Shown here piece after piece: positions 10,330 to 18,844 of a stretch of DNA of 31,388 bases. The stretch is from positions 1 through 31,388 of IMG/VR virus record IMGVR_UViG_3300047557_004250; one strand, 5' to 3'. The notes under the pieces are model-generated. The model saw nothing but the letters and a program-made list of their open reading frames with translations. It was not told where the DNA came from and searched no databases. The first letter of the stretch is position 1. Each line of letters begins with the position of its first letter. A program made the translations under genes and the position numbers. Origin of the DNA: a virus.

Positions 10330-12889
10330 ATTGCATGTTGAATCTATTGGTAGCTGCGTGGAAGCTGAAGTACGCATCATGGCTGCGAACCATTCCAGGC
10401 TGTGGGCTAGTTGTCGTAGGACTATAACCGCTACTACCCCCACCTTGAATGTTAAAGTTATTAACTACATTACTACCACCTTCAGTAGAAGATTCTTTAA
10501 TCTTCACCATATTCGCCAGAAGAGCTGCATCCTCTTGTAAGTTCTTTTTGATTGATTCAATATCAAATCCACCCATAAAGGTTTTAATTTGACCAGGTGA
10601 TACTAAACTAGCTAGTGGTGAAACGAATCCTTGTGCTTTTGACTCCCCTTCTTTAGCCATGCGCTCTTCTGTCTTCTTGGCAGCATCCAATTCAGAGTAT
10701 CCTTGTTCTCTGTAAGATGTGAATCTTTTCATCCACTCGGATCCATAATCAACATCTCCACTTGGTTCATTTTTTATAACTTCTTCTTTGGCAAGTAAAC
10801 TGTCTGCACTCGTTCCTAGTTTAGTTTTAGCTAGATATGCATCTAACTCTTTCTTAGCTTTTGGACCCCTGAACGCTTCCCATCTCTTAGAAATCAACAA
10901 ACTGAATTCTTGTGTCGTCAATTCGCCTTTGATGAAAGCATCGTAATCTTCCTGAATCATCGCTTTAAACAGCCTATCTTGAAGAGCTTCATCAAAGATG
11001 GCATCTTCCTTGATGCCAAGTTTCTTCAAAAGTTCTGCTAAAGTTGTTTGAGTGAACTGGTATTTACCTATTGCACCAGTTCCAATGATTTTACCAGTTT
11101 TATCGCTTCTACCAATACCAGCTTCTCTCGTCTTAGCGACTTGTTCTTTCTGCACTTGCCTTATTTCAGCAATAGTCATTTGGGTCAGTGGTTTAGATGT
11201 TTGGACAAAAGGTTTACCACCAGGTCCAAGGAATAGCTGATCATATCCTTTTCTACCAGTTGCACTTTCGTATTTTGATATAACCTCTGCAAGGCTACCC
11301 TGGCCTACGGGTGAAGTTACTGACATATTTGTTGAAGGAATAACAGCACCTTGCGGCATCTCACCTTTTGCATATCTCATTGCCTCTTCACGTGACATGC
11401 CTTTTTCAAGGCCTTCATTGAACCTTCCAACTAATTCATCATAATCTACCACAGCAGAAGGATTAACAAGATTCATCCCAGAAAGGCCTTTATAAAGTTG
11501 TTCAGCACCTTCTGCACCAAGTTCTCCTCCTTTTGAAGCACCATACAGTGTAGCTCCAAATTTAAGTGCGCCCGCTCCAAACTGTACTACACGACCTACC
11601 TTAGGAACTTTTTTCAATGCTTCAATTATAACACTAGACCCAGCGTACGTGAGAGCACCACCAACAAGTGTTCCGGTAACAGAACCAACTGCCTTGATTC
11701 CTATTTGCTTCCTCAACTCCTCTGCTTCTTCAGTAGTAAGTAACGCTTCTTTTTCTAAAACATCAATTTCACTTTTTGCCCAGTCAACCCATAAGAATTC
11801 CATTGCTACAGTCAATGCACCGGCCACAGTAAATCCTCTCAATTTCATCGAGTTTATCACTATGTTTTTTGTGGCTTCTGGAACCTTTTCAAACATGCGA
11901 AGGAAAATTCTACCCGCAACTAATTCAGCTCTTCCAACTGGTCCTTTGAATCCATTTTGTTTCATGAAATCGATTGCTTGTTTGTTTCTTCCAGCACTAG
12001 CTATACCACTTTGTACTTCAGCAGCTGCAGCGCCTGCATTCAATGAGGGTGTACGTATTGTAGCTGCTGTCGCTGCAGATGTTGCTCCAGAAACTGTTGA
12101 TCTAGATAATGCATATGCACCAGCACCTGCAGTAGCTATTCCTAGAGCAGGGCCGTAGTTGTTTATAAACTCACCCATTCTTTCTAGAAATCTTTCAAAT
12201 ACTTTATAATTGTGCTTGAGCGGTTCTACAAACCCACTAAATTGTTTTGTTATATCTTTGAAAGCAAGCGCTATAATATCCCTTGTTGCTTTCATAGCAG
12301 CTGTTATTTCAACCGCTGCCATTTTCAACAATCCCTTCAATGATTCTATCAACTGTTCAAAAATAGGTTGAATACTTCTGAAAAGGAATGAAAATAAGTT
12401 ACCTAAAGATCCAGTAAGTCTATCTTTTACATCATTATTAAGTTTATCCCAAACAAACGCCTTGGCCATGATACCTATAACTGCAACTGGTAGAGCTTTT
12501 GATATTCCATCAACTAGAGAGCTAGTTATTCCTGCAGCGCCTGTTGCTGTAGAAGCGATTCCTCTGGCTGCAGCAGAAGCACTTGTGGATAGTCCACGTC
12601 CCAGACTAGCTGTAAGACTTGAAATTGACTTGGTTATACTTGATGCTAATCCTTTGATATCTCGAGATAAATCTCTATTGGTTCTAACTACATTTTGTTG
12701 TTCTTTGAGATTTTGTGAAAGGATACGGCTGTTAGAGTTAGTAACAGCAACTAATGACGACATGGTTCTATTCAACTGAGACAGTGAATTTTGCTGCTGA
12801 CCAGCCTGGCGTAGCTGTTGCTGACGCTGAGCACGCATTTCTCTCAATGATTCCATAAAATAAACATTTTGTTTATTATCAGTTGCCAT
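10328..12889 (-). CDS. Tape-measure/baseplate hub protein with lysozyme-like domain (gp29 position)
   Basis: The 853-residue protein has a Gln-rich coiled N-terminus (about 1-110), long Ala/Gly-rich hydrophobic stretches (near 125-145, 245-265 and 395-425) and a C-terminal domain at about 533-690 resembling lambda-type muramidases: SKYESATGRKGY with a candidate catalytic Glu, TGAIGKYQFTQTTLAELL, and KRWEAFRGP. Size, composition and position directly after gp26/gp51 fit the tail-length tape measure, as T4 gp29. The lysozyme-like part could open peptidoglycan during DNA entry, which makes sense because the spike at 18841 lacks its own lysozyme. Similarity to gp29 itself is by position, not clear sequence. 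The ATG overlaps the gp51 frame. Confidence 0.65.
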   Translation of the reverse strand: MATDNKQNVYFMESLREMRAQRQQQLRQAGQQQNSLSQLNRTMSSLVAVTNSNSRILSQNLKEQQNVVRTNRDLSRDIKGLASSITKSISSLTASLGRGLSTSASAAARGIASTATGAAGITSSLVDGISKALPVAVIGIMAKAFVWDKLNNDVKDRLTGSLGNLFSFLFRSIQPIFEQLIESLKGLLKMAAVEITAAMKATRDIIALAFKDITKQFSGFVEPLKHNYKVFERFLERMGEFINNYGPALGIATAGAGAYALSRSTVSGATSAATAATIRTPSLNAGAAAAEVQSGIASAGRNKQAIDFMKQNGFKGPVGRAELVAGRIFLRMFEKVPEATKNIVINSMKLRGFTVAGALTVAMEFLWVDWAKSEIDVLEKEALLTTEEAEELRKQIGIKAVGSVTGTLVGGALTYAGSSVIIEALKKVPKVGRVVQFGAGALKFGATLYGASKGGELGAEGAEQLYKGLSGMNLVNPSAVVDYDELVGRFNEGLEKGMSREEAMRYAKGEMPQGAVIPSTNMSVTSPVGQGSLAEVISKYESATGRKGYDQLFLGPGGKPFVQTSKPLTQMTIAEIRQVQKEQVAKTREAGIGRSDKTGKIIGTGAIGKYQFTQTTLAELLKKLGIKEDAIFDEALQDRLFKAMIQEDYDAFIKGELTTQEFSLLISKRWEAFRGPKAKKELDAYLAKTKLGTSADSLLAKEEVIKNEPSGDVDYGSEWMKRFTSYREQGYSELDAAKKTEERMAKEGESKAQGFVSPLASLVSPGQIKTFMGGFDIESIKKNLQEDAALLANMVKIKESSTEGGSNVVNNFNIQGGGSSGYSPTTTSPQPGMVRSHDAYFSFHAATNRFNMQ

Positions 12890-13061
12890 TCTTGACTACT
12901 TCCTCTTGTCTTTTAATAAAATCTCGTAAAAACTCCAAATATAGATCTCGTTCAAATGGTATCAAGTTCTCTATTTCAGATATTTGATAATGATGATGCT
13001 GAGCCAATATAAAAATTATTTGATAGTAATTTTCTAATGAATTATGACTCAGCCCAACGTA
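12879..13061 (-). CDS. 51: gp51-like baseplate hub assembly factor, likely made by -1 frameshift from gp26
   Basis: On the minus strand a frame after gp26 encodes ENYYQIIFILAQHHHYQ, then ENLIPFERDLYLEFLRDF and a basic end, which I recognise as gp51-like (a catalyst of T4 hub assembly, not in the virion). It has no ATG or GTG: the first possible start, TTG at 13007, would cut off the conserved ENYYQ segment; CTG at 13052 overlaps the gp26 stop. The frame joins gp26 exactly one base back at the T TTT TTT heptamer (13067-13061). Slippage there would make a fusion of about 293 residues. The stop TGA is at 12881-12879, inside the next gene's start. Confidence 0.65.
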   Translation of the reverse strand, partial: YVGLSHNSLENYYQIIFILAQHHHYQISEIENLIPFERDLYLEFLRDFIKRQEEVVKNGN

Positions 13062-13759
13062 AAAAAATCTTCTAGGGTTCTTAATTCAATAGTTCTCTCA
13101 GTTCCATTTGAGTTAACATATTCTAACTTGTGATACAGTCTAGGCATTGTATCAAAGAACTTTTCAAACTTTCTTAATACATCTGTGGGCAAGTTCTCAA
13201 TAAAATCATCAACTTCTTTTACTGAACAGTCTTTGAAATACGTAATTGAGTCACCATCATAATACTTTTCCATACAACCTCTAATCATAACAAACAAAAT
13301 ATCTGCCATGTCAATTTTGTTAACAACATCCGACATCAGCGCTGCATCTGGGTACTTCATTACTATTCCGGATGTGTCAGATAATTCTATTACATTACTA
13401 TGTTCCTCATTCTGTATAATTTGTATTTCATCAACATCTATTTTAAAATTGTATTGTTTGTCATCTTCAAGATCAGTGTAGCTAAGTTCAATCACATTAT
13501 TGATTGATTTACCTCTTAACTTCAAAAAAATGTACTCGAGATCAAAAGATGCCAAGCTGTTTGCATTCAACTTGCTATCAACATCGCAATTTGATATTAC
13601 TTGTTTTAAAACATTAATAATATCATTCTTTTCCTCTCCTTGCTTAGCCATCAGAAGAAGTTTTTCTTCTTTGACTAAAAAAGGTCTGAATTTTACAGTT
13701 TCTTTTGTTGAAGGAATAATCAAATCAAAAGTTGGATACATTAATTTAGGTAAAGCCAT
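13049..13759 (-). CDS. 26: Baseplate hub protein gp26 (T4_baseplate family)
   Basis: The 236-residue product begins MALPKLMYPTFDLIIPSTKE and continues with VKFRPFLVKEEKLLLMA, the signature of the gp26 (T4_baseplate) family, whose member in T4 takes part in building the central hub. Most of the rest is acidic and helical (DVLRKFEKFFDTMPRLYH). Its last codons hold the slippery site for gp51. Position directly before the tape measure is that of tail-assembly chaperones in other tailed phages. The ATG has AAGGAG seven bases upstream and the gene follows gp54 by 15 bases. Confidence 0.85.
   Translation of the reverse strand: MALPKLMYPTFDLIIPSTKETVKFRPFLVKEEKLLLMAKQGEEKNDIINVLKQVISNCDVDSKLNANSLASFDLEYIFLKLRGKSINNVIELSYTDLEDDKQYNFKIDVDEIQIIQNEEHSNVIELSDTSGIVMKYPDAALMSDVVNKIDMADILFVMIRGCMEKYYDGDSITYFKDCSVKEVDDFIENLPTDVLRKFEKFFDTMPRLYHKLEYVNSNGTERTIELRTLEDFFTLG
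13061..13067 (-). promoter_or_regulatory. Slippery heptamer T TTT TTT in gp26
   Basis: Read on the minus strand, codons GAT TTT TTT ACG of gp26 contain seven T's in the X XXY YYZ phase required for -1 slippage. The gp26 stop follows 9 bases later (TGA, 13051-13049), leaving two outcomes: gp26 alone or gp26-gp51. Confidence 0.6.
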
Positions 13760-13774
13760 AACAACTCCTTAAAA

Positions 13775-14524
13775 TTATCTAATTCCCAAATTAAAATCTG
13801 GGTCATCTAACGGCTCATCGGACCAATCATAGTAAGAAAAATTAACGGTGAATTCTGATAACGTATTCGTAGATTCATGTGATAATGACATCTCACTTAC
13901 ACTGATTGGGAATGCTTTATACAAACTTACTTTTTTTATAGTTCTCAAAGGAAAAGATGCAACACCTCCACCAAAAAGGGAAGATGTTACAAAAGGTGTT
14001 CCTGCTGCAGCAAATATAACTGACCCCACTGTTTGAAGAATTTCACTACCTCTATATTTTCCTGGTTCACCATGAAAAACTATTACTTCCAATGTAGACG
14101 AATAATCACTTTTATACCCAAGCTGATAATTTTTACCCTTGCCAACCTCTTCCTCAGGAGTCCACTCGTAGATACATCTCATCCAATTGGTGAATACAGA
14201 TCTTATTATACCTCCAGAATCAGAAATGAATGTCAAAGATACATCAGGACTTGATGAAGAAAAGACAGGTGTTCTAACTGTTGGACCAATTCCATATCTT
14301 CTTGCTTCAGCTAAACCTAAAGCAGCACCTGGGAGTGTTGCTGATCTACAAAAAGCAGTTAGCAATAAACCATTCTCTGTAGCTTCTCTAACTGCTGAAC
14401 GCACATTAGCATCATTCCCTCCAAACTTTAGATTCCGAGGTATATTGAACTTCACTTCAAATAAATTGGGGCGCTGAACATCATATTTGCTAATCTTAGA
14501 TTGAAAATTTCTTAAATTTAACAT
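13775..14524 (-). CDS. 54: Baseplate-tail tube initiator, gp54-like
   Basis: The 249-residue protein opens MLNLRNFQSKISKYDVQRPNLFEVKF and ends with FPISVSEMSLSHE followed by LSEFTVNFSYYDW, matching the start and the tube-domain end of T4 gp54 (and of tail tube gp19, to which gp54 is related). gp54 starts polymerisation of the tail tube on top of gp48. It is shorter than T4 gp54 (320 aa), missing the T4 C-terminal tail. The ATG overlaps the stop of the upstream gene. A gp19-like tube protein is the alternative, but the length argues against it. Confidence 0.7.
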   Translation of the reverse strand: MLNLRNFQSKISKYDVQRPNLFEVKFNIPRNLKFGGNDANVRSAVREATENGLLLTAFCRSATLPGAALGLAEARRYGIGPTVRTPVFSSSSPDVSLTFISDSGGIIRSVFTNWMRCIYEWTPEEEVGKGKNYQLGYKSDYSSTLEVIVFHGEPGKYRGSEILQTVGSVIFAAAGTPFVTSSLFGGGVASFPLRTIKKVSLYKAFPISVSEMSLSHESTNTLSEFTVNFSYYDWSDEPLDDPDFNLGIR

Positions 14525-15060
14525 TACTTTTTATATACAAATTGTTCTAGAGGTAAGAATAATGCCTTTGACCACTGGGAAGGTGGTATCAAAAGAAACC
14601 TGGATCTAACGTGATTATTTAGGTAGCGTTTTATACAAGGCTTAAAATATTTTGAATTGGCAACCGATTTCAATACATCATAACTGAGATTTAATCTCAT
14701 TGCTTCTGTCATCGACTTGCTACTAGATGCTGACATTAGACTATCTAAAAGTCTTGCTCTTTGTATGTACGGAATGTAATGAAAGTTTATTCCCATGAAT
14801 CCGTTTGGAGCATGGTCAAAAGGAAAGATGATAGGAAATTTATCATACAGCGGTAATTTTTCTTTATGTTTAGGATCGTAGTGAAATAGGTACATTTTAC
14901 CTATCTGTAAGTCACGTGTTAAATATCTATCGCTCTTGTTAATTATAGAACTAGTTGGTGGACTGAGATCACTAAATGTTTGTTGGAACCATTTTGTAGC
15001 ATCTGCAATCTGACCACGTGATCTGGCCTGGTCGAGCATTTGACTATAGGTTATTGCCAT
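14524..15060 (-). CDS. Conserved T4-like phage protein of unknown function, 178 aa
   Basis: The sequence has a well-marked core, IGKMYLFHYDPKHKEKLPLY then FPIIFPFDHAPNGFMGINFHY and YIPYIQRARLLDSL, and ends IPPSQWSKALFLPLEQF. I associate this core with a conserved virion-linked protein of T4-like phages of aquatic bacteria, found next to the head completion gene, but no function is known to me. Its N-terminus is polar and overlaps the end of gp4 by 17 bases. No transmembrane segment is seen. Confidence 0.65.
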   Translation of the reverse strand: MAITYSQMLDQARSRGQIADATKWFQQTFSDLSPPTSSIINKSDRYLTRDLQIGKMYLFHYDPKHKEKLPLYDKFPIIFPFDHAPNGFMGINFHYIPYIQRARLLDSLMSASSSKSMTEAMRLNLSYDVLKSVANSKYFKPCIKRYLNNHVRSRFLLIPPSQWSKALFLPLEQFVYKK

Positions 15061-15496
15061 ATTTGATGCCTAGTTCCGTTTCTGTTAGTATTTGAAATTT
15101 CCATTTCCTGTCTGCGCAGAATTTTTCCGCATATTTCCACTTACTACTATTTATTCCCCAGGTTTTAACTTCATTGAGGTATCTTTTTGTGACTCTAGTT
15201 TTTGGTGTAGGTGGGACAGTTTGGGATTTGGGTTTGATCTCTATGACCACCGTTTCTATGATACCATTTTTGTTTTTCATTTTGACCCAGAAATCTGGAA
15301 AGTATCTGTGTATTCTATTATCTAATGGCGATAAATAAGGTATCGAGAACTCTTCACTGGCCCACTGAATAACATCTGGGTGTCTATCAAGGTGATCCAT
15401 GAATTTACACTCCCAACTAGAGCGATAAATAATATTTGTATGATCACCCTTATACTTGTTGGGGTTTTTGGGTTTGAAGATCCCTTTGTAACTCAT
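15044..15496 (-). CDS. 4: Head completion protein gp4 (TnsA-like endonuclease fold)
   Basis: The 150-residue protein begins MSYKGIFKPKNPNKYKGD and continues NIIYRSSWECKFMDHLDRHP, with HRYFPDFWVK and VVIEIKPKSQT downstream. These match T4 gp4 (also called gp50/65), needed to finish DNA-filled heads before tail joining. The E-x-K (EIKPK), PDF and WE residues are those of the PD-(D/E)xK nuclease fold shared with TnsA, so it may trim DNA at the head portal. It is the first gene of the minus-strand cluster; its start is only 11 bases from gp48 on the other strand. Confidence 0.88.
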   Translation of the reverse strand: MSYKGIFKPKNPNKYKGDHTNIIYRSSWECKFMDHLDRHPDVIQWASEEFSIPYLSPLDNRIHRYFPDFWVKMKNKNGIIETVVIEIKPKSQTVPPTPKTRVTKRYLNEVKTWGINSSKWKYAEKFCADRKWKFQILTETELGIKYGNNL

Positions 15497-15507
15497 TAGG
15501 AAATTAA

Positions 15508-16689
15508 ATGGCCTTAGTTCAAAACGACTTCTCTAGCACACAAGCGCAGGAAGCTAGTAAAAAAGATATTATATCCAAACACGTTAATCAAAACAGTGGT
15601 GATAGCTATTATGTGCCTCAATCCCAGCAATACAAATACGACGGACGTCCTAGTGAAACTATTGAAGATAGAAGATCCAGTAGTTTCAATGGAGATTCTT
15701 CACCAATAGTTTTTCCTGGTGACCTGTCTGGTGATTTCTATATATCTTTCAATGCATACAAATTCTCACAAAATAGATTTGAAGAAGCTAAACGAGAATT
15801 TTCTTTTGAAAAATCAATCTATCTTCCCTTACCTCAGTCAATCACAGATTCATTTGGTGCATCTTATACAGCAGAAAATTTATACTTTGTAGGCAATGCT
15901 ATCAGGAATGATATAACAAATGTCTCTACTTCAGAAGGAACAACAAGTTTCAATAACATGTTCTCACAAGGGGGTATGAACAGAGCTGCTTCTAGAATTT
16001 CTGACTACATCAGTTCTTTAAGTTCTGATCAAGGTGTAAGGCAGGCGGCGGCAGCTTTTGGTGTTGCTGCTTTATCTAATCCAAATATGGGTATACTAGG
16101 AGCCGCTGCTAAAACATCTTTCCAGGTAACAACTAATCCTTATCCTGTTATGATTTATTCGGGAACAGGATTCAAGAGTTTTTCTTTTGAGTGGACTTTA
16201 TATCCTGAAGATGCATCAGAGACGGAGACGATCAAAAAAATAGTCGGTTATTTTAGAAGGGAAATGCTACCAGAACAAGATAAAAATAATCCTTCTATAC
16301 TTAAAACTCCAGCAATTTGGGAGATTACTTTAAAGCCTGACTCTCATACAAAAAAATTCAAGAGATGCGTGATTACTGGATTGGAAGTAAACTACACTCC
16401 AAACGGAGCTGCTTTTATTTACTCGAGAGATTTAAATTCAGATCCACAGAGAGTTCCAGCCGGTGTTTCTATAAGAGTCAACTTCCAAGAAATTGAACTC
16501 TGGCTTGCAAATGATTTTAGTACCAACGAAAGTCAAGGATTTGATTACATTGATACCGTCAAAGCTAATCAGATTGTTTTTGAATCTAGAGTCGCAGCCT
16601 CACTTGATGATCGAGTGGAAGAAGAAAGAGAAGCCAGGAGGCCTGAAAATAGAGGCATCTTCTCAACTCCAACTAATATAGGGAGTTAA
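15508..16689 (+). CDS. 48: Baseplate tail tube cap, gp48
   Basis: The 393-residue product has a disordered, Ser/Gln-rich first 90 residues and then FSFEKSIYLPLPQSITDSF, PYPVMIYSGTGFKSFSFEW and IVGYFRREMLPE, the core of gp48. gp48 caps the hub and, with gp54, starts the tail tube. It opens the plus-strand baseplate operon. The intergenic space to gp4 is only 11 bp with AGGAAA as ribosome binding site, so its promoter must lie inside gp4; GATAAATA at 15424-15431 and 15331-15338 is a one-mismatch late motif that could serve. Confidence 0.85.
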   Translation: MALVQNDFSSTQAQEASKKDIISKHVNQNSGDSYYVPQSQQYKYDGRPSETIEDRRSSSFNGDSSPIVFPGDLSGDFYISFNAYKFSQNRFEEAKREFSFEKSIYLPLPQSITDSFGASYTAENLYFVGNAIRNDITNVSTSEGTTSFNNMFSQGGMNRAASRISDYISSLSSDQGVRQAAAAFGVAALSNPNMGILGAAAKTSFQVTTNPYPVMIYSGTGFKSFSFEWTLYPEDASETETIKKIVGYFRREMLPEQDKNNPSILKTPAIWEITLKPDSHTKKFKRCVITGLEVNYTPNGAAFIYSRDLNSDPQRVPAGVSIRVNFQEIELWLANDFSTNESQGFDYIDTVKANQIVFESRVAASLDDRVEEEREARRPENRGIFSTPTNIGS

Positions 16690-16692
16690 TTG

Positions 16693-17556
16693 ATGGCTGG
16701 TAAATATTTTACAAATTTTCCGCTAGATGTTTATAGTAATACCGTTTCAACAAACATACTAACAAAAATAGGATTTCAGGAAAAGCTAGATGAAAGATTC
16801 TACGTATTTCATCCGTATACTATAAGAGAAGGTGATAGACCCGATACTATAGCATTTTTATACTATGGTGATCCAATGCTCGATTGGATAGTATTATTCA
16901 GTAATAACATTGTTGATCCTTATTATGACTGGTATATGGATACTAACACAATCAAACAGTTCATCAATGACAAATATGGATCTGTTTCAAATGCTCAGTC
17001 TAAAATTAAGTTTTACAGGTCTAATTATTTAACAGATTTCTCTGTATTATCTCCAATAACCTTTAATAATCTTTCTGAAAATAAAAAGAAATACTGGAAT
17101 CCAATTCTAACTGCTTCAGGAGCTATTTCAGGATACGAACGAAAGAGAGAAGAAATCATCCATTCAACCAACATGGTTAAACAGTTGAATATTACTTTGC
17201 AGGGAAGCACTCAATTCTCAAACAGTGAAAACTCTTATCAATTATCTGGTGGAACCACTACTGCTATTGGGAATATAAAGTATGCAAATTCTAGTACTTT
17301 GATTATTGATAGTATTCAGGGTACATTTGCCAATACATCAACTGTGAAGGGAAGTACTAGTAATGCTAACGCTACAATATCATCAATTATAAATTTATCA
17401 ACAACCATTCCATCAGATGAACTTCTATACTATGAACCAGTATCATTTTATGACTATGAAAATGAATTGAATGAAAAGAAAAAGAATATTAAACTTCTCG
17501 ATGCTTCATATGTGCCTACTGTTCTTGATCTATTTAAAGAGTTAAATAATGTCTAG
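16693..17556 (+). CDS. 53: Baseplate wedge gp53, with inserted beta module
   Basis: The N-terminal 110 residues (YFTNFPLDVYSN, then DTIAFLYYGDPMLDWIVLFSNN and IVDPYYDWYM) match gp53, which joins wedges around the hub, and the C-terminus (FYDYENELNEKKKNIKLLD) also fits. Between them residues about 170-235 are a Thr/Ser/Asn-rich stretch (GGTTTAIGNI, GTFANTSTVKGSTSNANA) absent from the 196-residue T4 protein and similar in style to the modules of gp7. I start at ATG 16693 rather than the TTG at 16690. It overlaps the next gene by eight bases. Confidence 0.85.
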   Translation: MAGKYFTNFPLDVYSNTVSTNILTKIGFQEKLDERFYVFHPYTIREGDRPDTIAFLYYGDPMLDWIVLFSNNIVDPYYDWYMDTNTIKQFINDKYGSVSNAQSKIKFYRSNYLTDFSVLSPITFNNLSENKKKYWNPILTASGAISGYERKREEIIHSTNMVKQLNITLQGSTQFSNSENSYQLSGGTTTAIGNIKYANSSTLIIDSIQGTFANTSTVKGSTSNANATISSIINLSTTIPSDELLYYEPVSFYDYENELNEKKKNIKLLDASYVPTVLDLFKELNNV

Positions 17557-18844
17557 TTCAGTTCGTCCTGGTCAATGTGATATAGAATCTATTTCTATAA
17601 CAGATAACAGAAAATCAAAAACTCTTTCCATCAAAGAAGGCACCGACAAGTTTAAAAACTTTGTTGATTATGTACACTCTATAGATATTTTTGAAAGCAT
17701 TGAAAGACCTTATCTCCTTGCAGATTTAATGTTGCTTGATGGATCCTCCTTGTTCGAAGATTTCAACTTCTCTGGTGGAGAAGAATTCAAGATAGATTTC
17801 AAAGGTTTTGGTGATGATTCTTCAACATCTTACACATTGTACGTTACCGAAGTTAATTATCTTAAACCCAATGAAAATCTCAGATCAAAGTTGATTGGGT
17901 TGAGGTTAGCAAGTAAAGAGTATCTCAAAGCAAGCTCTACAATAGTATCTAAAAGTTACGAAAGTGGAGCAGATGAGATATTAAAGGATATTTTATCAAA
18001 CTTTCTCTCATCAAAAAAACCTTTGAAAATAGAAGGTAGTAAGTTTCAACCTAAAATAGTTATACCTTTTCTCAATCCTTTCTCAGCCATAGATATGATA
18101 AGAAGAAGGGTAGTTTCCTCAGAGAACAAATCTCATAATTTTGTTTTCTTTGAAAACCAAAAAGGATATTTCTTTAAAACAGTTGAAAATCTTTTGAAAT
18201 CAGAAAACTCCGATTTTGGCACCAAGACACTACAATTCTTTCAAAAGCAAGATATTTCATCTAACATTAAAGGACCCAGTTCTCAAATAAGTGACAAAGA
18301 CGCTCATCTATTATTTGCAAACTACACGGTAAAAACTTTATCAGATTTATCTCACTTGTTACGTGCTGGTGGATATAAAACGAAGATAGCAGAGTATGAT
18401 TTCACTAAAAAGAAATACGAAAGTAGAGAATTCACTCACAGCCCTAGCGGTCAGAATCCTTTATTAACTGATCAAATAAAAAGTGACTTTTCCGCTACAG
18501 AGATACTACCATTGCTTGTACCTTTTGCAACATATAGGGACGTAGACAACAACACATTAAACTTTCTATATGACTCACTTCCAGAGAGAATTGCATATTC
18601 TAATTTATTCAATCAGGAAACTACATTTATTGATGTGCCTGGTAATACTAAAGTATACGCTGGTTCAGTGGTAGAATTGAAAGTACCTAATTATGATTCT
18701 GTTGGTGGTGAAGATCTCAATAAAGTAGCAAGTGGTAAATACCTTGTTACAGCAGTTAGACATTCTCTTAATATCTACACAGATTCAAAATATACAACAC
18801 ATTTACAGCTTAAAAGATTTGATAGAGGAGCTCCTTCAAGATGA
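17549..18844 (+). CDS. 27: Baseplate hub protein, gp27-like
   Basis: The 431-residue protein lies directly before the spike gene, where the hub (T4 gp27, phage Mu gpD) is expected. It has a beta-rich N-terminal part (SIDIFESIERPYLLADLML, a typical hub phrase), a middle segment (LNPFSAIDMIRRRVVS and FVFFENQKGYFFKT) found in hub proteins of aquatic T4-like phages, and a C-terminal beta domain (GKYLVTAVRHSLN). The hub trimer joins tail tube and spike. gp27 identity rests on context and these phrases more than strong T4 similarity. Its stop overlaps the gp5 start (ATGA). Confidence 0.7.
   Translation: MSSSVRPGQCDIESISITDNRKSKTLSIKEGTDKFKNFVDYVHSIDIFESIERPYLLADLMLLDGSSLFEDFNFSGGEEFKIDFKGFGDDSSTSYTLYVTEVNYLKPNENLRSKLIGLRLASKEYLKASSTIVSKSYESGADEILKDILSNFLSSKKPLKIEGSKFQPKIVIPFLNPFSAIDMIRRRVVSSENKSHNFVFFENQKGYFFKTVENLLKSENSDFGTKTLQFFQKQDISSNIKGPSSQISDKDAHLLFANYTVKTLSDLSHLLRAGGYKTKIAEYDFTKKKYESREFTHSPSGQNPLLTDQIKSDFSATEILPLLVPFATYRDVDNNTLNFLYDSLPERIAYSNLFNQETTFIDVPGNTKVYAGSVVELKVPNYDSVGGEDLNKVASGKYLVTAVRHSLNIYTDSKYTTHLQLKRFDRGAPSR

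Noticed and set aside
11649-12158. Plus-strand frame inside the tape-measure gene
   Set aside because: It is an antisense shadow of the Ala-rich coding sequence, without a ribosome binding site or known motif.
15497-15507. Divergent promoter region between gp4 and gp48
   Set aside because: The gap is only 11 bases, so any promoters must lie within the coding sequences; no strong one was found.
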